Origin: Actinomycetes bacterium
Lineage (GTDB): Bacteria; Actinomycetota; Acidimicrobiia; Acidimicrobiales; RAAP-2
Direction of reading: 5' to 3'
NCBI GenBank assembly: GCA_021807965.1
Contig: JAKBCI010000075.1
Location: 1 to 7,724, forward strand
DNA: 7,724 nt
Positions 1 to 5,476 of the stretch are shown in pieces. The number at the start of each line of letters is the position of its first letter. Position 1 is the first letter of the stretch. A program made the position numbers and the translations under genes. Below the pieces are notes generated by a model that worked only from the letters and a program-made list of their open reading frames with translations, had not been told where the DNA came from and did no database searches.

Positions 1-14
1 GACGAGCGAGGTGA

Positions 15-1124
15 GTGGTGATTAGTGGCGTGATCTACGGCGGGCCGTCGCCCGAACACGACGTGTCGATTCTGACGGGACTGCAGGCGCTTCGTGAGTT
101 GCGCCGTACCGAGACTGACTCGATCGGGATCTACTGGACGAAGACGGGCGCCTTCTGGAACGTTCCCGCGAACGTTGAGGCGAAAGACTTTCTCGACGGC
201 GTTCCGAGAGGGTCCAGCGCCCTGTCGCTGCGCAGTGGCGACGAGGGAGGGTTTTTCGCGCTGGGGGGACGCTTGGCGCGCGATCGACGACTCGACGTTG
301 ACGTCGTGGTGCTCGCAACCCACGGCGGTCCGGGCGAAGACGGTACCCTGCAAGCGGCGCTCGACGTTTCGGGAATCGCCTACACCGGTCCGACCGTGGC
401 GGGGGCGGCGCTGGGGATGGACAAGTGGTGCTTCGGCGCGGTGGCGGCGGCCGCCGGCCTGCCGACGTTGCCACGCGCGCTGGTGAGCGAAGCGAGCGAC
501 TCGCTCCCGTTCGCTGGTCCGTACATCTTGAAGCCACGCTTCGGCGGCTCATCGATCGGGATTGACGTCGTTGGTGACTTTGAGACCGTACGAGCGAGAC
601 TTCGTACGAACCCGCACTTCGCGCGGGGCTGCGTGTGCGAGCCCTTCCGCGCCGATCTGAGTGATCTCCAAGTCGCGATCCGTACGTACCCGACGCTCGC
701 GCTCTCGGCCATTGAACGACCCTTGCGTCGCGCCAGCGGCGCCGAGATCCTGGACTATCGCGACAAGTACGTCGGCGGCGAAGGAATGGTGTCGGCGCCT
801 CGCGAACTTCCCGCAAACTTGTTGCCGGCGGTCGCTGAGCGCGTCGTCGAGGTGGCGCGCGCCGTCGCGGACGTGGCGTCGGTCCGTGGCGTTGCGCGCA
901 TCGACTTCTTGGCGAACGACGACGAGCTGTATCTCAACGAGATCAACACGATCCCTGGCTCGTTGGCTAAGCACCTGTTCGTCGAGCCGCCACTGCCCTT
1001 CGGTCAGCTCCTCGCTGACCTCATCGCGGAAGCCCGCGAGCGTCCCGCTCATCGTTACAGTGCGGCCGGTGCCGACGGCGTCGTTCTAGGGAGTGCTGGC
1101 TCGATCGCGGCGAAACTGGCGTAG
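15..1124 (+). CDS. ddl: D-alanine-D-alanine ligase-like ATP-grasp enzyme
   Basis: Members of this family join two D-alanines using ATP, making the dipeptide that ends peptidoglycan precursors in the cytosol. The 369-residue protein has the expected order of motifs: the N-terminal GGPSPEHDVS loop at 9-18 (E14 matches the catalytic Glu), HGGPGEDG at 103-110, MDK at 135-137, the ATP-loop ILKPRFGGSSIG at 171-182, DYRDKY at 247-252 (K251 and Y252 fit a D-Ala rather than a D-lactate ligase), ARIDF at 294-298 and NEINTIPGS at 308-316. Length is typical apart from a tail of about 25 residues. Two things are odd: the metal-site motif continues as SLAKHLF rather than the usual Met/Phe-Thr-x-x-Ser, and the middle segment around 209-236 is diverged, so it may be a paralogue with altered substrate use. 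GTG codons at 15 and 18 both fit. A GAGG at 8-11 and a GTGA overlap with a TGA at 19-21 favour 18 and suggest an upstream partner gene. The 3' end overlaps the convergent gene by 39 bases. Confidence 0.88.
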   Translation: MVISGVIYGGPSPEHDVSILTGLQALRELRRTETDSIGIYWTKTGAFWNVPANVEAKDFLDGVPRGSSALSLRSGDEGGFFALGGRLARDRRLDVDVVVLATHGGPGEDGTLQAALDVSGIAYTGPTVAGAALGMDKWCFGAVAAAAGLPTLPRALVSEASDSLPFAGPYILKPRFGGSSIGIDVVGDFETVRARLRTNPHFARGCVCEPFRADLSDLQVAIRTYPTLALSAIERPLRRASGAEILDYRDKYVGGEGMVSAPRELPANLLPAVAERVVEVARAVADVASVRGVARIDFLANDDELYLNEINTIPGSLAKHLFVEPPLPFGQLLADLIAEARERPAHRYSAAGADGVVLGSAGSIAAKLA

Positions 1125-2711
1125 CCGCGGCACGTGGACGAGTGCGTCGGTCAAGGCGTCGCTGAAGGGGTCCAAACACCGGCCCCGCTCGATCGCCCAG
1201 TAGGCCCGCTCCACGTCGTCGGCTTCGAGCGCGAGGTCGTGCAGGGCGAGCGCGGCCCACTCACCGTCGCGCTGCAGGCGACTGAGATGACCCTCGACGG
1301 TGAACCACTCGAAACCGTGCCGAACGCCCGCGAGTGGCTCGCCCCGTACCAGCTGCAGGGCCGCCAGGAGCAGTGGCGCGGCGCTGGCGGCCGGACATCG
1401 CCGAGCGTCGCGGACCAACGCGTGGAAGCGCTCGACGTCACTCGAAATGCCGTGGGTTCGGTAGAGGCCGTCGGTCGCGACGGGGTGCAACCGTGGACCG
1501 TGTTCGTCGACACCGAGACTGCGGCGAACGGTGCTCGCGGTGTTCGCCAGGGTGCGGAGCGACGCGTCCACGTCGGCGTGAACGAGTACGCGCGTGCGCA
1601 GGCGATCGCCGCTAACCGGCTCACCGCGGTGGACGGCGAGGTAGGCAACCATTTCCACGCCGCGCCGGCGCAGCGTCGCGATAAACGGCTCGCTGAGGCC
1701 GAGCACGATCGGATCGGGGCGTAACAGCTCGACGTAGACGCCCGCGACAACGGTCGTCCGCTCCGCGTCGGCGTCATCACCCGGCGATCGCGCGACGTTG
1801 TGATCCCCGTCGGCCACCGTTGATCCCGACCGGTCGATCGTGACGGCGCTGGCTCGAAGCGCGTCGTCAAGGTCGGCGGCGTCGCCGAGGTAGACGACGA
1901 CGTGTCGACGAACCGATCGAATGGCGAGCGAGTGCAGCAAATCGTATTCGACGTTGGTGGCGACGACGCGGCCGCCATCGTGCAGTCCCACGAGTGCGTT
2001 CACCACTTGCTGATCGGTCCAGTTTGCGGGTAGGCGGAGCCGTCCGCCTTCGTGCGCGAAGGCCACGATGGGCTCGTCGCGATTGCCGTCCACCACGCAC
2101 GCTACCGCCGGTGACTCGTCCACGACGGGTGCGCCGTAGGCGAAGTCCGAACCGACGCGCACGACGCCGTCGAGGCGGTCGGCGATGAGTCGGCGCAGAT
2201 TACTCACGGCGTCGGGGTCAGCCGCCCGAAGCTGCCCAATGACGTCGTCCACCTCATCGTCGCCGAGGTCATTCTGGCCATCGCGTAAGCGATCGAGTCG
2301 GCGCTTGGCGATCAACGCGAAGGGGAGCGTGCCGATCGTGGCGTCGTCGGGGATGGTTTCACGACGTGCGTGGTGCGAACCGTGCACTATCGCCACCGCC
2401 GCGGGTACTACGGGGGGCCGTTGGTAGCCCGGCGATGGAGCGAGGGCCAGGATGGTGACAATCAATCCGGCGAGCCACGTCGAGCCGCTAGCCACCACCA
2501 CCACGCCACGTCGGTGCCGGCCGATGTTTCTCGCGAGTTGCACGACGAATCCGATCCAGAGCAGCGAGAGCGCCACCAGCAGCAATCGAACGGTCGTTCC
2601 GTCGGCGCGCTGCGCGGCGACGGCCCATTTGGCGACCACGACGTACGGGACTAACAGGCAATACGTGGCCAGCGCGATGCCGTGCAGCGGCCCCGCGGCG
2701 AAACGTCTCAC
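1086..2711 (-). CDS. Membrane-anchored winged-helix/BTAD transcriptional regulator
   Basis: This 541-residue protein is probably a membrane-tethered DNA-binding regulator of the SARP/BTAD type. Three hydrophobic segments lie at about 10-33, 42-60 and 68-92. A middle region of unknown fold (about 130-330) follows. Then comes a winged-helix-like stretch at about 334-418 (MVAYLAVHRGEPVSGDRL, then a recognition-helix-like segment with NTASTVRRSLG, then a wing ending GLYR). The C-terminal domain at about 424-538 is a helical BTAD-like repeat domain (SDVERFHALV, LLLAALQLVRGEPLAG, ERAYWAIERGRCLDP). Related actinobacterial proteins, as I recall them, carry an extracytoplasmic LysM domain between membrane segments; no LysM is visible here. 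The GTG start at 2711 overlaps the stop of the upstream gene as GTGA, a sign of translational coupling. The same frame stays open to 3332, but that stretch encodes the neighbouring gene in another frame. The last 39 bases overlap the ligase gene tail to tail. Regulator class is fairly sure; target and signal are unknown. Confidence 0.82.
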   Translation of the reverse strand: MRRFAAGPLHGIALATYCLLVPYVVVAKWAVAAQRADGTTVRLLLVALSLLWIGFVVQLARNIGRHRRGVVVVASGSTWLAGLIVTILALAPSPGYQRPPVVPAAVAIVHGSHHARRETIPDDATIGTLPFALIAKRRLDRLRDGQNDLGDDEVDDVIGQLRAADPDAVSNLRRLIADRLDGVVRVGSDFAYGAPVVDESPAVACVVDGNRDEPIVAFAHEGGRLRLPANWTDQQVVNALVGLHDGGRVVATNVEYDLLHSLAIRSVRRHVVVYLGDAADLDDALRASAVTIDRSGSTVADGDHNVARSPGDDADAERTTVVAGVYVELLRPDPIVLGLSEPFIATLRRRGVEMVAYLAVHRGEPVSGDRLRTRVLVHADVDASLRTLANTASTVRRSLGVDEHGPRLHPVATDGLYRTHGISSDVERFHALVRDARRCPAASAAPLLLAALQLVRGEPLAGVRHGFEWFTVEGHLSRLQRDGEWAALALHDLALEADDVERAYWAIERGRCLDPFSDALTDALVHVPRLRQFRRDRASTP

Positions 2712-3322
2712 GGTGTCGCGACGAGTTGCCACGTCACCGGCGCTGGCGAGAAGCTCGTCAGCCGTAGGTCGCACGCCGAGAAACTCGTGACGGTTACCAG
2801 GTCGGCGACGGTTGCGGACGGTCCACCGCAGGACAGCTCCTCCGATACGACCCCCGTAGCCTGGAACGTCCACGAACCCGGTCCTTGAAGCGGCACGTCG
2901 ACCTCGGTCCCGACCGGGCCCAGTTGGCCGGTCAGCGATCCCGTGATTGGTCCCGCGTCGGCGCCCTTGGCGCTCCAGGGCACGGTCGCGACGGTCGTCG
3001 TCGAGAATCGCTCGACGAACCGTGGCGTCACGACCGTGGTCGATGTCGGCGCCGTGGCTGTCGGTGCCGCCACCGTCGGTGCCGTACTCGGTGTTGGGGT
3101 CCCGTGCCGCGTCGTTGTGTGGCTGGTGGTTGAGTGGTGGCGACTCGCGCCGACGGTGACCGAAGTCGATGACGTCGGACTCGTCATCGTAAAGACGAGG
3201 ACGAGCAACAGTATTGGACTCGACCAGAGAACGAGGTGCGCCGCTCGAAGCGGCGTCCGGGGTTCCCTCACGAACCCACGGTATCGATGCGGTGGTGCCG
3301 TTGACAAACTGGTTGGGGTCAC
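2708..3322 (-). CDS. Single-pass membrane protein with Thr/Pro-rich linker and extracytoplasmic domain
   Basis: I do not recognise the family. Numbered from the GTG at 3322, the 204-residue protein has a basic N-terminus, one hydrophobic segment at about 29-46 (PILLLVLVFTM at its core), a long low-complexity linker at about 47-100 rich in Thr, Ser, Pro and Ala, and a C-terminal domain at about 101-204 that looks beta-rich and has only two cysteines (165 and 184), which could form a disulfide. The pattern fits an anchored protein with its C-terminal domain outside the membrane. The start is uncertain: GTG at 3322 lies just past the upstream stop with no clear ribosome binding site, and an in-frame GTG at 3271 would give a shorter cytosolic tail of about ten residues. 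It sits 6 bases after the sigma-like gene and overlaps the BTAD regulator by 4 bases, so the three are probably co-expressed. A role as external sensor or partner for the regulator is inference. Confidence 0.78.
   Translation of the reverse strand: MTPTSLSTAPPHRYRGFVREPRTPLRAAHLVLWSSPILLLVLVFTMTSPTSSTSVTVGASRHHSTTSHTTTRHGTPTPSTAPTVAAPTATAPTSTTVVTPRFVERFSTTTVATVPWSAKGADAGPITGSLTGQLGPVGTEVDVPLQGPGSWTFQATGVVSEELSCGGPSATVADLVTVTSFSACDLRLTSFSPAPVTWQLVATP
3045..3089 (-). repeat. Three imperfect 15-base tandem repeats coding for an Ala-Pro-Thr linker
   Basis: On the plus strand, units beginning GTCGGCGCCG or GTCGGTGCCG start at 3045, 3060 and 3075, exactly 15 bases apart. On the minus strand they correspond to the pentapeptides APTVA, APTAT and APTST in the linker of the membrane protein. 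A repeat of five whole codons can vary in copy number without a frameshift. Confidence 0.7.
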
Positions 3323-3328
3323 CGGGGG

Positions 3329-4027
3329 TCACACGAGGAACCGGTAGGCGAAGCGTTGAAGTTCGTTCTGCAGTGCCTGCGGGGCGCTGTGATCGCGTAA
3401 CGCGAGTTCACGCAACGATCGACCCTCGAAAACGCGAGCGTACGTGAGCCGAGCGAGTCGGTCGTACGGACCACCGCAGAAGCTCTCGAGCCGCGACGCG
3501 AGTGGCGAGCCGGTGACGGCGGCGACGTCGTCGGGCAGGCCAACCGTGGTGTCGCGAGCGGCTTTTTCCCTCAGGAGCCAACGCCGTAGCCGCCCGCGCA
3601 GCGCTGATAGGACGTCGGGTGCCGCGTACTGGCGCGACTCGCCGGCCCACGAGTGTAGGAGTTCATCCGCGAGCGCGACGGCGACGCCGAGGGTCTCGCT
3701 GGGCTCGGCCACAACGCCGGTACCGAAGCGCAGTTGACGACAAACGCTGACGATGCCGGGCAGGAGCGTCTGCAACAGCGCTCGACGAATTGTCGCGTCG
3801 GCGGCCTCCTCGAGCAACGCCTGCACGAATTGAGCGCGCTCGAGGATCGTTCGACCGCCGCCAACGTCTAACGCGGTTACGAGGTCTCCGAGGTCCGCGA
3901 GTCCACCGAAGTCGATCGTGCGGTGGCGCGATCGAAGCAAGTCGAATGCGTCACGCGACGCCCGCTGGTGGCACCGGTATCGCCAATCCGTTCGAAGCTG
4001 CGTAAGAAGGTCGTAGTTGGTCGTCAT
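3329..4027 (-). CDS. Sigma-factor-like protein with C-terminal helix-turn-helix (putative)
   Basis: This 232-residue cytosolic protein is not one I can name, but its layout resembles a diverged sigma-70 family member. A long helical stretch at about 62-156 (ERAQFVQALLEEA, then RRALLQTLLPGIVSVCRQLR, ending in a basic LRGRLRRWLLREKAAR) could match region 2. The last 45 residues (YARVFEGRSLRELALRD, then APQALQNELQRF) look like the region 4 helix-turn-helix, where 'EGRSLRELA' is a common form. The 'CGGPYDRLARL' lead-in at 184-194 also fits. The ATG at 4027 is preferred. An upstream in-frame GTG at 4141 would add 38 Cys- and Ala-rich residues that run across the repeated TGCGCA motifs and look non-coding. 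It is the first gene of a likely three-gene operon with the anchored protein and the membrane BTAD regulator. Whether it works as a sigma factor, an accessory DNA-binding protein or neither is open. Confidence 0.72.
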   Translation of the reverse strand: MTTNYDLLTQLRTDWRYRCHQRASRDAFDLLRSRHRTIDFGGLADLGDLVTALDVGGGRTILERAQFVQALLEEAADATIRRALLQTLLPGIVSVCRQLRFGTGVVAEPSETLGVAVALADELLHSWAGESRQYAAPDVLSALRGRLRRWLLREKAARDTTVGLPDDVAAVTGSPLASRLESFCGGPYDRLARLTYARVFEGRSLRELALRDHSAPQALQNELQRFAYRFLV

Positions 4028-4034
4028 GGCGAAC

Positions 4035-4040
4035 AGTCCA
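4035..4040 (-). promoter_or_regulatory. Weak -10-like element (TGGACT) before the sigma-like gene
   Basis: TGGACT, read on the minus strand, sits 7 bases before the ATG at 4027. It has one mismatch to TANNNT, the actinobacterial -10 pattern, at the same distance as the better element before the gene starting at 5423. A leaderless transcript would follow. There is no clear ribosome binding site for this gene, which is consistent but not proof. Confidence 0.28.
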
Positions 4041-4149
4041 CAGAGGCGTGCGCACGGGCTTGCGCACTGGCTCGCGCCAATCGGGTGAACACGTGTTGCG
4101 CAGCCGCGCGCGACAATAAATACGCACGCCGCTGCGCACATACGAGACG

Positions 4150-4155
4150 TAGGCT
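4150..4155 (+). promoter_or_regulatory. Candidate leaderless promoter -10 element (TAGGCT)
   Basis: TAGGCT matches the TANNNT -10 pattern and ends 6 bases before the ATG at 4162, so transcription would begin at or one base before the start codon. This leaderless arrangement is common in actinobacteria. I see no good -35 match at the usual distance. Confidence 0.6.
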
Positions 4156-4161
4156 GCGGGG

Positions 4162-4500
4162 ATGGACATCGAATCCTTCTATCAGCAGAATGAAGCGCGT
4201 CGTGAGAGCGCGGAGTTCGAATTCGGCGATGAGTGGAGCGACGCGTCGGGTAACACGTATCGGCTCTCGTGGGTCGAGGCCACCGGTGAGCTGTACCTCA
4301 TGATCGGCCCGGAGGCATCGGTTAGCGAGGACATCTTCGGTGATTTCCTCGTCGCCGACGAGGCCGTCGGCGCACTCACCGTGGTGATCGTCGCGACCGT
4401 GGCGACCCTGGGCTCGTTGGAAGACCAGCTCCAGGGCTGGGAGGACGCCATGCTGGAGGAGAACTCACTGACCTGGCTGTACGAGCGTTTCAACGAGTAG
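4162..4500 (+). CDS. Small acidic protein of unknown function
   Basis: This 112-residue protein begins MDIESFYQQNEARRESAE and is strongly acidic. It looks like a compact soluble alpha/beta protein: a helical, charged N-terminus, a beta-like stretch (NTYRLSWVEATGELYLM, 31-47), a more hydrophobic segment at about 67-85 (ALTVVIVATVATLG) that seems too short and too interrupted for a confident membrane span, and an acidic C-terminal helix ending NSLTWLYERFNE. The style resembles small conserved actinobacterial proteins without a known function, but I cannot name a family. The ATG at 4162 follows a TANNNT element at leaderless spacing. The gene is divergent from the sigma-like operon and shares its upstream region. 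Its stop is only 3 bases from the stop of the convergent lipoprotein gene, leaving no room for a separate terminator between them. Confidence 0.82.
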   Translation: MDIESFYQQNEARRESAEFEFGDEWSDASGNTYRLSWVEATGELYLMIGPEASVSEDIFGDFLVADEAVGALTVVIVATVATLGSLEDQLQGWEDAMLEENSLTWLYERFNE

Positions 4501-4503
4501 TGA

Positions 4504-4878
4504 TCAGAGGTACGGCGTCGACGACTGGGCGATCTGACAGAGGTGCGTGAGCGACGGGATGAGGAAGTGGATGGGCACCCGCTCGCCCTCGTTGATCGTG
4601 GTCATCAGCGGATTCCAGCCGCCGTCGGTTGAGGTTGCCGACGCCGCGTACGGCGTCGCGCGAAGCAGCGTGGCTAGGGCTTGACCGGCTAGGCGGTTCG
4701 TCGACTGGGTCGAAAGACCGGGCGAACGACTCTCGTGGTAGAGCACGATGGCTCGATCGACGTAGCGGCACGCCAGTCGGGCTTGGGCGACGGCTCCCGA
4801 CGTGCCGCACGAACTCAGTGCGATCGCTGACGTGGCAATAGCGATGACGGGAACGAGCCGACTGGTCAGGCGAGCCAC
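4504..4878 (-). CDS. Small putative lipoprotein
   Basis: The 124-residue protein starts with a typical lipoprotein signal: basic residues at R3 and R7, a hydrophobic core at 8-21 and the lipobox LSSC at 21-24, with C24 as the likely lipidated residue. The mature part is about 100 residues, mostly polar, with two further cysteines (37 and 114) that could pair outside the membrane. No family is recognised. The start is a GTG that lies inside the upstream 185-residue gene, a 13-base overlap, so the two are probably translated together. It ends 3 bases from the convergent small acidic gene. Surface location is well supported; the function is unknown. Confidence 0.78.
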   Translation of the reverse strand: MARLTSRLVPVIAIATSAIALSSCGTSGAVAQARLACRYVDRAIVLYHESRSPGLSTQSTNRLAGQALATLLRATPYAASATSTDGGWNPLMTTINEGERVPIHFLIPSLTHLCQIAQSSTPYL

Positions 4879-5423
4879 GAGTCCGCGGCCTGGAGCAAAA
4901 AGTCGCTGACGCTGCGCCCGTGCTCGAACACGTCGCAGAGCGGGTCCTCGCCCTTTGCGACTTGGCTCAGCGAGATTGCTCGGCGGGCGACGATGGCGAT
5001 TCGTCGCTCGCTCGTCTCCGTTGGCGAGGCGAACGTGTCGGTGGCGGTGACCTCGAGCGGCATACTCACGCCTCCCACGGGCGCGAGGTCAATCGCCAGG
5101 CGCAAGAGATCGGGGCCGTGGGGCATGGGCGGCAAACTCCAGGTCAGCACCAGGGGGAAGTGGAAGTCGTCGGGCGGGTCGACGTCATCGGGCAGTCCCA
5201 GTACGGCGTCTTCGAAGGCGAGCAACGTTCTCGGGTCGACGTCAAGTTCAATGTGCAGGTCGACCGGGCCCCCGCACCCGTCCTCGGGGTGCAAATCCAC
5301 CTCCCACGCTTGGCGCAGCGAGTATGTCTCAACGAAGTGGCGTTCGTCGTGGACGTGGAATCCGTGCGTCACGGCGTGATCCTTCAGATCGGCTACGAAT
5401 CCGGCGACGTCAATGGCGGCCAT
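4866..5423 (-). CDS. Conserved-looking protein of unknown function, 185 residues
   Basis: No signal peptide or membrane segment is seen, so it is probably cytosolic. The protein is acidic, with a helical N-terminus (AGFVADLKDHAVTHGFHVHDERHF, about 7-30, broken here by two His-containing stretches), a beta-like middle (GPVDLHIELDVDPRTLLAF, 52-70, and FHFPLVLTWSLPP, 87-99), an acidic Pro/Asp loop at 79-86, and a C-terminal segment with DVFEHGRSVSDFLLQAADSW at 164-183. I do not recognise a family. The ATG at 5423 is preferred because TAATCT lies 7 bases before it. The alternative GTG at 5480 would overlap the GH3 stop as GTGA and add 19 residues whose codons (ATA, ACT, AAT) are unlike the rest. 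It overlaps the downstream lipoprotein gene by 13 bases, which suggests a functional pair. Confidence 0.78.
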   Translation of the reverse strand: MAAIDVAGFVADLKDHAVTHGFHVHDERHFVETYSLRQAWEVDLHPEDGCGGPVDLHIELDVDPRTLLAFEDAVLGLPDDVDPPDDFHFPLVLTWSLPPMPHGPDLLRLAIDLAPVGGVSMPLEVTATDTFASPTETSERRIAIVARRAISLSQVAKGEDPLCDVFEHGRSVSDFLLQAADSWLA

Positions 5424-5430
5424 CGACACC

Positions 5431-5436
5431 AGATTA
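5431..5436 (-). promoter_or_regulatory. Candidate leaderless promoter -10 element (TAATCT)
   Basis: Read on the minus strand, TAATCT fits TANNNT and is followed by 7 bases and then the ATG at 5423. It lies in a locally AT-richer stretch between the GH3 stop and that ATG. It supports the downstream start and suggests the 185-residue gene and the lipoprotein can be expressed apart from the GH3 gene. Confidence 0.5.
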
Positions 5437-5476
5437 GTCGTGAGTATGTCGTCGCTCGGCCTCGACCGCATCGAGC

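Larger units (their letters stand above)
4028..4161. promoter_or_regulatory. Divergent intergenic region with repeated TGCGCA motif and central palindrome
   Basis: The region separates the start codons of two divergent genes. It contains four exact copies of the self-complementary hexamer TGCGCA, starting at 4049, 4061, 4097 and 4133, plus a one-mismatch copy (TACGCA) at 4121; all start positions fall on a 12-base spacing. A perfect 10-base palindrome, AACACGTGTT, lies at 4088-4097, almost exactly midway between the two start codons. An 8-base inverted repeat, GGCGTGCG at 4045-4052 and CGCACGCC at 4123-4130, surrounds it. These are plausible operator sites serving one or both genes. No protein is assigned to them. 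Confidence 0.5.

Noticed and set aside
22..816. Minus-strand open frame opposite the ligase gene
   Set aside because: It is very rich in Arg, Ser and Pro, typical of an antisense shadow of a GC-rich gene.
1134..1724. Plus-strand open frame inside the BTAD gene
   Set aside because: It mirrors the minus-strand gene, which has clear winged-helix and BTAD features; this is a common effect in GC-rich DNA.
3301..3306. TTGACA as a plus-strand -35 element
   Set aside because: No -10 match follows at 16-18 bases, and no plus-strand gene starts downstream; it lies inside a minus-strand coding region.
2712..3332. N-terminal extension of the BTAD regulator to a 748-residue protein
   Set aside because: The same DNA encodes a convincing anchored protein in another frame, and the GTG at 2711 overlaps its stop as GTGA. 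The extension has no domain features.
4028..4141. 38-residue N-terminal extension of the sigma-like protein
   Set aside because: It is Cys/Ala-rich with no domain character, runs through the repeated TGCGCA motifs and the palindrome, and a good ATG exists at 4027.
4496..4508. Shared terminator between the convergent genes ending at 4500 and 4504
   Set aside because: Only 3 bases separate the stops, and I found no convincing GC-rich hairpin with a T-run there.
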